DNA of 51,298 nucleotides, from assembly GCA_010094045.1 (NCBI GenBank), contig ML986724.1:71509-122806 (forward strand), given 5' to 3'. This DNA comes from Lojkania enalia (Eukaryota > Ascomycota > Dothideomycetes > Pleosporales). How positions within the stretch are numbered: the first letter of the stretch is position 1; every line of letters starts with the position of its first letter. The notes beneath the pieces are model-generated. The model was given only the letters and a program-made list of their open reading frames with translations, had not been told where the DNA came from and searched no databases. The position numbers were made by a program, and so were the translations under genes. Shown in pieces: positions 1-14,300 of this stretch.

Positions 1-2547
1 AAGTATTAGATAGAGAATAGACTACTCTTCTATAATAATTATTTATATATTCTATTAGATTTAGGCCTTTATATATAACTTATATAAGAGGCTTACAACT
101 AAGTATCCTCTGCATATCTAAGCGCTACTAAAACCTATTAGTTACTGTTCTAGAAGTACTACTAGAAGAGTATAGAAGCTACTTATAAATAATATATACG
201 GAATTATATCTTATACTATAAAGCTTATCTAATATAAACTCGAACTCTAGGTTTTATCTACCTACTTCTTATATTAAATCGACTAATATAGTATCTATAT
301 ATTAACTTTAAAGATTTTCTTATAGATAAGTCTAGATATAATTAGATTATAGTAGTAATTAATCGTCTATCTAAATAAACTATATCTATTCCCTACTATT
401 ATATAATTAACGTACGGAGAATAGCCGAATTATTTATTTAATAGATATACCGCTTTAGCTATATATCTAAAACTATTATTTTAGACTAAGAACCTTAATT
501 TATATCTAGTTTCTAGTCTAAATTCTACTATATTTTAGGCGTAAAGATTAAACTATCTACTACTTATTATAAAGAAATTAATAGATAGATAGAGATTATA
601 AATAAGTATATCGATCAGAGACTACGCCCTTTCGTATCCTTCTACTAGAATAACTAGAGTTCTCTATTACCTATAATCGATCGAGTATAAACAACTCTAC
701 CCTATATAATTATTAGAATATCCCCGTATTAGATTCTATATAGATTTAAGCCTTATTAGAGTTAGGATTAAAAATATTCTATTAATCCTATTATTATAAC
801 AGATAAATTAAATTATAAAGATACTTTAGTTCTAGCAACTCGTATATATATAGCCTAAGAAACCGTAAAGGCTAATATTAAAAAGGTTTAGGATCGTATA
901 TAATCTATTATTAACTATTACTAGTAACCGATTAATTAGTAGATTAGTAATATAGTCTACCTAAATACTAAGAATCTTATAGTCTAGAGACCGAGCCGAA
1001 AGTTATCCGATTAATAGGAGGGCCCTTTTAAAGTACTAAAATAGGTTAGAAACTTATACTATCTATAACTACCTCTAAGATTAAGAATATATAATATTTT
1101 TACACTAAACCTACTATATAAAAACCCCTAGGACCCTCTACTAGAGTAAGAAGCTCCGAAACTACCCGCTATTACTATTAAGGGGGTAGAAGAGTAGGAG
1201 GTTAAGGAAATACTAGCTAGTAAGCTGTATTATAAGACCCTTAAATACCGTATAAAATAGGTAGAATATAATCCTAACCTAGTCTAATATAAAGCTTTAA
1301 ATTTTATAGGTTCGCTTTAGAAGTTAAGAGCTTTTTATAATAAGTATCTAAATTAGCTAAAACCCTTAAAAGCCCTAACCAAATAGATTAAGGTATATAA
1401 GAATAGTATAGAGAATATAGATTACCTAGTAGACGATAATATATAAGAGTTAAGTAGTAGATTTTAAAAAACTAAAGTACAGGCCTAAAATTACTCTTCT
1501 ATAGAATCCGGAGGGTCTAATAGTAGGCTATTAGATACCTTTCTAGTTCTTTCTTCTCCTACTCTCCTTTCTCTTTCTTCCCTCTAGACTCCCTTTAAAC
1601 CTTCTCTACTTTATTTTTAACCGCCTAAGAGCGCCGCGATATTAGCTTAAAAGCTAGATACTAGAGTTTTTAGGGCTGAAACCTAATAGAGTAACTTAAT
1701 ACTCTAGTAAAATAAAGCTATCTAGATACTAGCTGTAAGAAGGCTATCTTCCTAACTCTTTATAACCTAGGCTATAAGCGCTAGGCTATAAGTAGATTCT
1801 AAAATAGCCTTAAAGGCTACTTTTTTATCCTCCTTATCTCCTATATATTAGGCCGCCGCCTATAGTTTAAGATAGCCCCAGAGGACTAGAAACTCTTTCT
1901 TATAGTAGGAGGGGATTTATAAGTATATTAGTAGTAAATACTCTACTAGTATTAGATACGATTTGTACAGGGTTATACTTTTTATTTTATAAGGTATAAT
2001 ATTCGCATTTTTTTAATTTTAGAGACTGAAAGGAAAATATTATATACTACCTGCGGGCGAGCGCGTATATAGCTTAAAAGTAGATAATTTAGAAGGCCTC
2101 TAAAGAGGCTTTAAAAGGCGGGCGGAGTAGTATATTAATTAATTTTTTCTATAAGGCGTTAGTAATACTTTAATAATTAATAGTTCTAGGGACGCGTAAC
2201 GATACGTATAGAGTAGAAGTTATTATTTAGTTAAAGAAGCTTAATTAATAGTAATCTAGTAATATACTAAGGCTAGTAAACGCTTGTTACTATACGCGAC
2301 AAAATTGCAATATTAATAAACTATTACGATAGTAGTTACTAGCTAATATATAGGTTAATTATACTTACCGCGAAAACTTTACTTAATATTATATTAATAA
2401 ACGTATCTCTATAAGCAACCGCACGTATTAGTCTTTACTAGTAAATACTTCTTTAAAGAAATTTCTTTATATTAGAACCTATCTATAACAGCCCTAATTC
2501 CCTCCCAAACTAGTGTAGATAGGGACTATCAGCCTACGAAGAGGGGG

Positions 2548-2830
2548 GTAGTATAATAATATAAAGAAATTGTTCCACGAAAAGCTTAATATATAACTTT
2601 ATCCTAAAGCTTTTTACTTATCTTATCCTACCCCCAGTTCTACCCCTTTTCCCTTCCGTATATAGTTGTATACTCCCTTATAAGTAGCTTAGTAGTTCTT
2701 CTATATCTTTTTATATAAGGCCTATAGGTGTTAATAGAATTTCTAGGTTCCTAAACCCCTATACACTCCTATATACTTCTAAGTAGATTTATACTATATT
2801 TAGACCTATTATCTTATCTATACTATTATA
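2548..2830. repeat. LTR-like direct repeat, copy 1
   Basis: About 280 bp beginning near TATAATAATATAAAGAAAT is repeated in the same orientation at about 8513-8800. Both contain a run near TACCCCTTTT and a shared ACTCCCTTATAAGTAGC block. The two copies differ mainly by transitions, as expected after RIP. They look like LTRs or solo LTRs of an older element, separated by Gypsy pol fragments and by the younger Copia insertion. No target duplication was established. Confidence 0.6.
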
Positions 2831-3080
2831 TATACTAGTTAAAAGTATTATACTCTAGAATTATTTCCTTTTTAGGGTTATATTAAGCTAATACTAGTAC
2901 TTATATAAAGTATTACTTTAGGTAATTAAAGATAGTAAATACCTAATTATTAAGTTAAAACTATTTCTTCTCTTATTTCCTTTAGGTAAGAGCTATTAAT
3001 AGAGTAACTACTTTAGAAAATTCTTTAATAAACTAGTAGTAGAAGTTTATAAAGTTAAAAAAGCTTTATATATTATAAAC

Positions 3081-3244
3081 TGTTAGGCTATAGTAGATAG
3101 AATAGAAGAAAGTATATTATTATTACTTACTTAGTAAAGCGCGCTCTTTAGAAGAACTATTTAAATAGAGTTAGTCCTAATTAGAACTAGTCTATAAACG
3201 CCGATGTTTATAAAATCTATTACCTTAATATCTACCCTCTAATA
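3081..3244 (-). repeat. Copia LTR (left; 3' LTR of the element)
   Basis: 164 bp, TGTTA...TAATA, the same length as the right LTR. Differences between the two are mostly transitions. It is preceded by TAAAC (3076-3080). Confidence 0.85.
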
Positions 3245-6200
3245 TACCCCCTAGACCGAACGGAAACTATAGTATATATCTATATATATTACTCGATAGT
3301 AGTTTCTACTAGTACTAACCGTAAGCGATTAATACTTCTCCTATATCTAGTTGCTGTAGGAATTAACTATAGGCTTTAGTAGAGAGGGGTTTAGTTAAAC
3401 TATCTACTGCTATATTAACTATTGTAATATATTCGAGTTGTAATTAACTAAAAGCTACTTACTCCTTAATCTAGTAATAATAGATATTAATATACTTACT
3501 TCGCTGGTAGTATCCTTTCTACTTAATAAACTTAATAGCTAGTAGATTATCGACGTAAAGTTTTAGGGGTTAAAGTAGTTTATATAACATGCCTAGCTTA
3601 GCGTAGAGTTAATAGAGCTACGCTACTTCTTTAACTATATATATAATAGCTACGTATTTAGCTTCTATTATTAATATTATTACCAACTACTTTTTAAAAG
3701 ATCGATGGTAAATTATTCCTCTAAACAGCTTAAATAGATATCTAGCTATTAATTTACGATCCTTATAATTAGTATATAACAAATTTAAGTAGCCTATAAG
3801 AGGTACTTCTAGCGCGTAAGTAAAGTACTCGATTAGTACTCTTTAAGCTCTATTTAGTACTAAGAACTTTATAACGTAGTTATATATAGTATAGAGATAA
3901 TCTACAATCTATAATATATACTTATAGTATAGGCTTATTAGATTGCTGCTAAAGCGTTCTAGAAAGGCGATATAATATATAATATCTAGTTATATAAGGT
4001 ATATAGAATATAGTAACTTACTAATAACTAACTAATATTTATTAAGTAGTTTAGTATTATAGACGTCTTTCTTAGAGCGAGCTGTAAGTTTAATAGCTAA
4101 AAGATTAAATAGTATACTACGCTTATAGTAGTTCTCTTACTAAAGTATTAATACGAGTTTCTTAATATATAATTCTATAGAGAGTTCTATTATATATATT
4201 ATATAATCGCGCGCGATACGGATTCTAAAGTAGTAGTTTAGTAGGCTAAGATCGCGATATTTATAGGTACTTATAACTATTTATTTTATAGCTACTATAC
4301 CTTTAACTATTAGATAAATAAAGAGTAGATCGTCGATATATACAACGATAATCTACTATAGCTCTTTACTAATAAAGATATATAGATTAGAATTAAGAGG
4401 TCTATATCTATATAATATTAAGTAGCAACTAATCTCTTTATACTAAAGTTGTAGTAACTAGTAAAGACTATAGAGTACTTTATTAAGTCGTACAATTGTA
4501 CTATCTAGTAGTTAAATATAGATAGGATTGTTTTTATCTATCTTTCTATTTAGGAAGGCTGTAACAATATTAACCTAGTTATACTCTAGATTAAGAGCGT
4601 TAACTAGTACTAGAATTAACTTAATAGTTGTAGAGCGTGCTACTTCTATATATATATCTTCCTAGAGATCTAAATATTAGTAATTGCTATAGATGATAAG
4701 GCGTACTTTATACTATACTAGATGTTCTTTATTATTAAACTTATATTTATATACCTATTTAGTAGATAGTATAGTAGTTCTAGCTGGTATATAATTAACA
4801 ATCTACCAGGTATTATTCTCTATATATAATTCTATTTCTTCTTCCTCTACTTTATACTACTACTCTAAGTATTAATGTACGCGCGCCTGCTTTAGTAAAG
4901 TAGGCTTAAGTAGGAGATTTAAATTGTCTCTTATACTATAAGCGTCTGTTATAACTGCTAAAGCGAAATTTTATATAAAAGTAATAAAAACGCTTAGTAT
5001 TATATTATCTTAAAAAGATACGTTATTAACTATTAATATTATATTTAGATTAAACTATTAGGGCGTATAATATAAGGATTAATATATAGGCTTAGCTAGT
5101 AGAGCTACCGTCTTATAAGGGCGGCTACAAGGCTTCTTTACTAGTAGTAGAGGTAGCGGCGACGGCGATGGATTATTCTCATCACTCTATTACTCGTCTA
5201 TCTCTTATTACTCCTACTTAAAATCGTATCCTCTACCTTACTTAAGAAGATTAATATATTCGTTATTATTTGGCTATAAAGGTGTCTGTAGAAGCGTCGG
5301 CTGCGGCGGTAGTATACCCCCTAGATTCTATACGCCCTCTAGATGGTTAAATTCCTCTTCCTAGATATATAGACGCTTATTATAGTAAGCTTTTTAAGCT
5401 TAATAAGGTACGCGGCCTGCGACTAGTAGGTGTTAAGGGAAGGTTATAAAGCTTAATTATATAACCTTCTTACTCTATAGATCCTATATAAGAAATATTT
5501 AAGATCCCTTATAGCTAATTATATAGCTCTTATAGCTGCGTTCTTTAAACTTCTCGCTTTTAATATAACGCTTCTTTAGAATAAGTATATAACTAATCTC
5601 TCCCTAATAGTAAAGGTTGTAGAGATTTAGTACTAGATTTCAACAATCTAGGAATTCGTTAAATACTTGTAAAAGTATCTTATTATTAGCAAATATTATA
5701 GTAAGTAATAGATTAAGGAGCTGTACTATATACTTTACGGCATATAGCTAGAATATTAGTAGTAGATGCGGCGCTCTGATAAGAATGCATCGCACTTTAT
5801 CTATAGTAAGCTTATTACTAGCCTTAGCAACGCCGTTCTGGTGTACTATATATAGTATTAAAGGTTGTAACTGCGTTTCCTGCTTCTTAAAATATTTAAT
5901 AGTTACCTAATTAATAAAGTATTTATTATTATTAAGATAATAGACCTTAATAATCTTATTATACTAGGTAGTAACTATTCTATTAAAATTAAGTAGTACT
6001 TGGGTAATTTCTACGTAGGATTTAATAAAGTAGATCTATTAATAGTATATAAAATCGTCTATAAGAAGTAACTAGTATTACTCTTTATTAGGACCTGGTA
6101 GTAAGATATAACCGACGATATTAAGATATATAATATTAAATACTTACTAAGCTTAACGTTATAGAATATAAGAAATCTATTAATAACCTTTTATCTTATA

Positions 6201-8028
6201 GTATATCTCGTAGTCGAACTTCTTAGTATTTTTAAGCTTTAAGTTGTTAATAGTCTTAAGTAGCTACTTTAAATTATCTAGGTTTATATAGCTCTAGATT
6301 TTATAAGCTTCTTATAAAGTAATCTCTTACTCTTAAGCTAGCTGTAAGTCTTAGAGAGAGAATGCGGCGATATAGGCTATTAAGAAAGCTGCTTATACCT
6401 CGTCTATATACTTAAGGAAAGTAGGTATCCTATCGATCTTAGGAATGTAAGCAATCTTACTATCGTCCTCGATATATAGTAGCTTCTAATAGAGACTATA
6501 GTAGTATAGTTCTTTCAGTCGAAGCTAACCTGGGGAGATAATAGAGATGTAGAAACTTAGATAGTATAGTACTTCTATAAAGCGTATATTAATAGTACTA
6601 TTACTAGCTAGAGAAATATAAAGCTGTATTATACTTTTACCTTCTACTCTAGTAAGACTACTACCTATCTTTATATATCCTATACTAGATTATCCTATTA
6701 AAATAAACTTGGTTCTATTATTATATATATACTTGTTAGTTCTAGTATTAAAGATAATTTAATTCTTATAGAGCCTCTATAGTATTTACTTAATCATATA
6801 TTGTAGTATTAATAAGACCTAAGTATTATAATTACTTACTAATATACTAGTAATAGCGCTAAAATTAGCTAACGGTATATAGTTTAATTAAGCTAATTAG
6901 ATTAATTTTTATACTAATTCTAGGTGTTTATTAAAAAATTATTTCGATACCTTCTCTAGATATATAAACTAGCAGTTTAATCCACCCCCCAGATATTTAT
7001 ATTAGTAGCTAGAATAGTACCTCCTTTCTATAAGCTTACTATTAGTAGGCTTACTCCTAGTTTTAGTATTACTCTTACCCTTACCTTTATACTAATTGCT
7101 ACTAGGCTGCTATATATCTTTTAACTATACTTAAAGTACTATTACCTTCTTAACTAGATTCTCTCGATGTAATTTATTATTAATCTCGTTAATTATAGTA
7201 TTAATATCTAGAACTCTACCTTAATATAAGATTTAATACTATTACTACACGTAGGTTTTAATTTAATCTTTAATAGTAACGATAAACTAGAATATAATAC
7301 CTTTAAAACTAGGTTTAAGGTCGATATTATCTAATCGTATAAGACTAGCTTTAAATTTACTAGTAAATTAAAATATACTATTATAGTAACTACTATATAG
7401 GCTGAAGAAATTAGCCTAGAGGGTATACTCCTCTATAAAACCTTACTCTTTATAGTACTTAAGGATAGTATCTAAAAGTACTCCTACTATCTTATATAAG
7501 TATAGGCCTTTAAGTATCTCTTAGTAAACTATAGTAAGTAGAATACTTATAATAATAAAGGTTTCCTTCTCAATATAATCGCGGTAGTTCTTCTACTATC
7601 AGTTATATTATACTTTATAGGCGTTATTAGTACGTCGAATATTCTCGAAATCGCTTTACTAGACGAGTTTTACTACCTACAGCTCTATATTATCTAGACG
7701 CGGCGGTAGGTTCTAATATATCGGCTTACTAGGCTTAGGTAGTAGAGATACTCCTTCTAGGATATCCTTAATAGCTTTACTAACAACTTAGTTTTGTAAG
7801 GCGGCTTCCTATAGTAAAATATTCTTACTATTCTTTACTAGGTTTATAACTCTTTTATAGTCTACTATAATAGTATCGCGTCCTATATTAGTAACGCGAG
7901 CTAAGCTTAGTTAGTTAACTAAATGCTGCTATTAGGCTACCTATTAGTTAGTAATAGTAAGCTAGAGATCGATATAATAATCAATCTAATTTACTACAGG
8001 CTGAAAGTACAGCTAAAAGCTTATAATC

Positions 8029-8192
8029 TGTTAAGCTATAGTAGATAGAGTAGAAAGAAGTATATTATTATTACTTGCTTAGTAAAGCGCGCTCTCTAGA
8101 AGAACTATTTAAATAGAGCTAGTCCTAATTAGGACTAGTCTATAAACGCTAATATTTATAAGATCTATTACCTTAATATCTACCCTCTAATA
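8029..8192 (-). repeat. Copia LTR (right; 5' LTR of the element)
   Basis: 164 bp, TGTTA...TAATA, followed by TAAAC (8193-8197), matching the duplication on the left side. Confidence 0.85.
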
Positions 8193-8197
8193 TAAAC

Positions 8198-10300
8198 TAA
8201 TATAAGTACTTTCTAGTCTTAAATTACCTTAACTTTCTATAGGTCTATTTAGATACCTTTTTCCGTATTAATAATAAAGCCGAGATATTTTATTATATAG
8301 ATCTTAAATTCGTACTTATTAATATTAAGTTAAAAGCTAGCATCTATTAGTTTTTAAAAAATTACTTTAATATAGTACTAATAGTTTTATAAAGAGCTAT
8401 CTATATATATAAAGATATTATCTAAATACTTCTAGATTATATAATTAATATATTATTAGAAGGTACTTAAAATATTTATAAAGTTAAAAAGTATAACTAG
8501 CTACTTATAATAATATAAAGAAATCGTTCTATAAAAAGCTTTATATATAACCTTATCTTAAAACTTTTCGCTTATCTTATCCTACCTCTAGTTCTACCCC
8601 TTTTCTTATCTATATATAGTTATATACTCCCTTATAAGTAGCTTAGTAGTTTTTCTATATCCTTTTATATAAGGCCTATAGGTGTTAATAGAATTTCTAG
8701 GTCCCTAATCCCCTACGTACTCCTATATACCTCTAAATAGATTCGTGCCGCATTTAAACCTATTATCTTACCTACGCTGTTATACTACTTATATAAATTA
8801 TAGTAGGTTATAAATATTATCTTCTATTTATCTTCTTCTTTAATTTAGATTTTATTAAATATAGTAATAATATAAAGTTTTATAAACTATTTAGCTTAAT
8901 TAATTTAATTTAACATTTCTTAGATTAGAGGTAGAGGGTAGTAGTCTTTCTATATAATAGCGTTTAGGGCGTAGTAGTTAATATAGAAGTAGAAGCTACC
9001 TCCTAGTTTTCGTACGAATAGGACTAGTACTATAGCTAGAAAGTTGCTAACCTAAATAAATCCTTTATTAAGTAGCTCTATTAGGGTTTTTTAAAGGATA
9101 AGAAGTATCTCCTATAATATTCTATATAAAGGACCTAAGGGGATTCTTAAAGGGCTTCTATCTTTCCCTTCTAGTTTAATTATATAGTCTACTCCTAGTC
9201 TTAAAGATAGTAGTTTATTAGCTTTCTATTAATTAAAAGTATAAAACTATTATATATATTTCTTAGGGAGTTTTATATAAGAGTTTATCTTTAACTTATT
9301 TTCTAGAGCCTTCTAAATATCGGCTATACTAATAGTAAAGATGTAGGGTAGCTTAGTAAGAGAATCTTATAGGCCTCTCTTATAGTATTTTACTATAGTA
9401 GAGAAAGTATATACTAAAACTTAAGTAATATTAGCTATATATTACTACTTCTAAAGCTTCTAATTTTATATAATTACTTCTATTCTATAAATATATAGGA
9501 TTTCTATTTTTAGGTTAATAATTATATTTTTATTTTACCTCTATAAGTATTTTAAGATTATACTATAATCTTCTTCTATCCTTAGGACTATATAAGTAAA
9601 TATTTAACCTAGACCTACCCGACTTCTACCTATATCTAGTAAATTAATAATAGCTACCTCCTTAATAATTCTAGCTAAGAAGTTACTAAATAATAAAACT
9701 ATTAATAGCGTTAGAAGGTAGAGGTATTCTAGTCTAGTCTTTTATATAATCCTTTTCTCAACTATTATATATAAATTATAGCTATTATTTATTAAAATAA
9801 AAAGGCTAAAAGTATTATTAAGTAGTATAGAGGTTATAAATAGAGTACTAGTTATCCGAAATTAATTAAATTTATCTAATACTTACTTATTTACCTACTC
9901 TTTTTATAGCTTTAAGTACTAACTTCTATTTAGAATAATACTTTTCCTATTCTATTAGCTTAGGCTATATCTCTATATTCTTTATTATACTAAATAGGCT
10001 CTAGTAGTATTATATAAGCCTAATTAAACTATATACTACTCTTAAGCAGAGTATAATAGCAGTTTTAAATAAAGTAACCCCTATTTCTATAGGTAAAATA
10101 GGTATTCTATTATTTTTAAGCCTTTAGCTCTTTCTTAATAATATTTCTTATCTTTTCTAGTAGCTAAAGTTTTATATCTAAGTACTATATAAGTTTATAA
10201 TTAGCTATTAGCGTCTAGTTTATAGTATTATTAATAATAGCTAATAGTTATAGTTATAGGAGCGGCGTAAGTAGCTATTCTTAGCTATCCTTTATCTAAT
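8198..10300 (-). mobile_element. Gypsy-type retrotransposon fragment (pol), RIP-mutated
   Basis: On the minus strand near 8396-8428 the sequence reads YLDNIFIY, a Gypsy-class YLDDI(L/F)IY reverse transcriptase motif with one D changed to N, as a RIP transition would do. Surrounding minus-strand frames are full of stops. It is interrupted by the LTR-like repeat at about 8513-8800 and was split on its left by the Copia insertion. Ends are approximate. Confidence 0.6.
8513..8800. repeat. LTR-like direct repeat, copy 2
   Basis: This is the same-orientation partner of the repeat at about 2548-2830. It interrupts degraded Gypsy polymerase sequence on the minus strand, so it may be a solo LTR inserted into that element. 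Its ends are approximate. Confidence 0.55.
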
Positions 10301-11329
10301 TAGTCTTCCCCCTACTAAAGGACTATATAAAAGTACTATTAAGTTTAGCTACTTTAAAATAGTTATTAAGAATATAAAGTTTCTATACAAAAGTTATATA
10401 TAATATAAAATCTTCTTTACTAATACTACTAATTATTAATTAGTAGAACTTAGGATAAATCGTCTCTTCTAGATCTTATATCTTAATTTAGTCTAGGTAA
10501 GAATTATATAATACTTTTATAGAGAGATAATTATACTTAACTAAGAACTTAATAAAAGTTTTATTACTTTATCTTAGGTTTTTAAACTTAATTCTAGCTT
10601 ATTTCTAATAGTAGGGGTTATTATATTATATATCTATAATTGTCTAGAATTTATTATAAATAAGAGTACTTATAGTAATATATTTTTTATATAACTAAAG
10701 GTATATTCTAATATTACTCTTATAAAATAATATTATATAGGCTACTACTATTATATCTATTAAGTTTATAGATAAACTATTAATATAAATTTTAATCTTT
10801 ATACTACTTTTCTAAATAGAGTATACTTTACAGTCTCTTTAAAACTTGTCTAGTTTATTAAGTATAGCTTTTATATAAATAGGCTTAGTAGTTATTAATA
10901 GTATAGTTAATAAGACGCTTCTTTTAAAGGCTAAATATTTATTTAGTTACTCTTTAAACTTCTAATAAAAGCTTATTCTTTTAAGTTACTATTACTACTT
11001 TTCTTTCTCTAGATATTCTAGCCTAGCTACTATTTTAGTAAACTATCTTTATATAGTTACTATATCAAATTTTTATTCTATTAGTCTATTTTAGTCTATA
11101 ATTTTATATAGTAGTAGATCTACTTAGTAGTTAAAATAGAATCTAGTATAGTATAAATTTTAATAAATTAAGAAAGTCTAAGAATAAAATAGGATTAGAT
11201 ATAATAAGAATCTATTATTATTAAAACTAGAGAAAGAGAAGAGAAGGTATATAGTAGTAAGATATATATTATTTACTTACTTTAGTCTAGGTAGATATAA
11301 GGTTGTATAAAGGCAACTACTATTATAGT

Positions 11330-14300
11330 ATTATAGGAATAGGACTAAGTTATAGGCTAGAACTTTTATATTAACTACCTAAAGTACGATTAACTAATTA
11401 TATATAAACGTCTATAATATTATATTATATTATCTACTATTATATATTATAGACGAGAACGTACTTATTAATATATTTAAAGAGATTTAAGGTAAACTAG
11501 ATTCTTTATAGTAGAAGAATAAGATACTAGTAGAGGCCTTAATAACTTAGAAGAACTATTATAAGTTAGACTTTAAAGCGATATAAAGAGAATTTAGTAG
11601 CTATTAAATAGCTACCCCTCTACTAGCTACTAGTATATTAATAGTAATAGAACTATTACCCGCTCTTAGCTTAATTTAGCCTATAACTCTAGCTTCTAAA
11701 TAGATATTTATATTAACTTCTAATCTACCTAAAATTATATATAACCTATATTTCTATTTTAAATATTTATCTAACCTTTTAATATTCTCTAGTAAATATT
11801 TAGAACTTTTATACTTTATTAAAAAGCTCTACTATAAACTAGAAGGAAATACTAACTAATATCTAATTAAATATATCTACTTTTTATATACCTATTTCTA
11901 TCTAGAATAAGATCTAGTAATATTAGTTAATCTATTAATAGATAAGAATATTAACTCTATAGATAGCTTAGTTACCTTCTTAGAATCTACCTATAGTAAC
12001 TAGAATAAGGAGACTATAGTATAGAGTAAACTAGAAACCTTAAAATAAGATTAAAGTAGGTTTCCTACTTACTTTACTAAATTCTAATATCTAATTATAG
12101 ATACTAAACTAAATAAGACTAGATAAATTATATATTTCTAATATTCTCTCTCTAATAAGCTCTACTATACTATAATAGGTATTATAATACCTAGTACTTT
12201 AAATAACTATACTAATCTAATTTCCCTATATAATACTAACCTATATTACCTATCTAGTAACTACTATAAATAACCGAAGTATTATACTACTTACTAGAAG
12301 GACTTAAATATTATAGAACTTAATACTTTTAGCTATACGCTTATAAGCTCTAATAAATAAGAAAGATACTACTATAAAGAATACTATTATAAGTATAGTA
12401 GTAAGAAATATATTTTACTAGAATATAGCGCCTCTCTACTATTAATTTATTAAGGGTCTTAGAGCCTTACTATATTTTATAGGTTCTATTCTTAATTCTC
12501 TAACTAATTCTCTAACTAATCTTTAATATATTTATTATCTTATAGATAAGGCTATTATTCTTACTTCTAAATATAGCTAGTTTTATTAACTAGAACGTTA
12601 CTAAAAGGTCTATTCTAGAAGTAAGTTATTTCTTAAAACTACGCTTATACTAAATTTCTATATATCTATAGAACTAGTTCTAATAAAAATAGTTATAAAA
12701 CTACTAGATTCTAGCTTCTTTCTTAATCTATTAAGACCTAGTCTAGTAAGATATTAATATTTTTATTAATACTAGAGCTACTAATTATAGTTATATCTAT
12801 AGAGACCTTATATATATCTTAAAACTCTAAAAGATATAACTCTTATATAATTTATATCTAACTAGCTTTAATAGAAAAGTTTTCTATAAGAGGATTATTT
12901 TCTACTTAGTTACCTTAATTTTCTAATACCTAAACTATTTAGAAATAGTATATTTCTATATAATTATATTAGAAAAATACTAGTTAATTCTAGAATAACT
13001 ATAGATATATAAGTATTATATAAACCTAAACTACGAGAATAAATAGCTAGTTTTTACTACTAACTAATACCTAACTTAATATTTATAATTTACTAGTATT
13101 ACTATCTATTAATAAACTATTTAAATAACTAATAAAAACTATAAACTATTTAAACTTAATATAAAAGGAGATTTTAAAGTAATTAATTTATAACTCTTAT
13201 ATAGTCTAAAGCTTAGATAGTACTATTTAAAACTCTATCTATTAAGCTATATCTAATATAATTACTAGCTACTTAAAATACTATACTAGTTAAAAAAACT
13301 TAAAACTAAAATTAATCTAACTTTAGATAAAGATTATAGCTAAAATAATCTATCTAAACCTAAATACTTAAAGTTTATATTATAGCTAAATATATATTAT
13401 ATAAATATTATACTACTAGTTTAATTCTTCTAGTAATTTAACTATAAAATCTTCGCTATATTAATAGCTAATATTAATAAGACTCTAGCTTTAAAGGTAT
13501 ATACTAACCCTATTATTAAAGTACCTAAAGAATATTATAACTTATTATCTATCTTCTTATATAAAAATATAGATAAGTTATTTAAATAATAACTATATAA
13601 TTATAAGATTAAATTAGAGAATAGTAAGTAAATTAACTTTAGTTTACTTTATAGGATATTCTAGAATAAGTTAAAGATATTAAGAAAGTACCTTAGTAAA
13701 AACTTATCTAAGAGATTTATTAGAGTAAGTTTATTATTAGTAGCTATATCTATGATTTTTATAAAAAAACTTAAAGGTAGTTTTTAATTCTATATAAATT
13801 ATAGAGTCCTAAATACTATTATTATTAAAAACTAATACCTAATTCTACTAATCTAAGAAATATTAATCTAATTTAGTAAAGTTAAGTATTATATAAAATT
13901 TAATATTATTATTATATTTAATAAGCTAAGAATTATTAAGGGAGATAAATAGAAGACTATCTTTTATATATACTATAGGCTGTTTAAATATCTAATAATA
14001 CCTTTTAATCTAACTAATACTTTAAATATATTCTAGTATTTTATAAATAATATATTAAGACTATATTTTAATATATTTTATATTACCTATATAAATAATA
14101 TTCTAATATTTAATAAGAATCTAAAGGATTATAAGTAGTATATCTAGCTGGTTTTTAAAGCCTTAAGAGTAAATAGTTTATAATTTAATATAGATAAATA
14201 TAAGTTCTATTAGTTAAAAGTAACCTATTTAGGGTATATAATTATTATAGAAGAGATCTATATAAATTTAAAGAAGGTAGAAATAATTATTAACTAGAAA

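Larger units (their letters stand above)
3081..8192 (-). mobile_element. Full-length Ty1/Copia LTR retrotransposon, RIP-mutated
   Basis: Two 164-bp LTRs (3081-3244 and 8029-8192) start with TGTTA and end with TAATA (probably TAACA before RIP). They are flanked by a perfect 5-bp duplication, TAAAC, at 3076-3080 and 8193-8197. A G-rich polypurine tract on the minus strand abuts the left LTR, so the element reads right to left. On the minus strand near 4317-4350 the reverse transcriptase active site reads IIVVYIDDLLFIY, the Copia form of the YxDD box. All long frames are broken. A less AT-rich, low-complexity patch at about 5,090-5,340 lies in the pol region. The element is nested in older Gypsy DNA that continues at 2.8-3.08 kb and from 8.2 kb. 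Confidence 0.85.
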
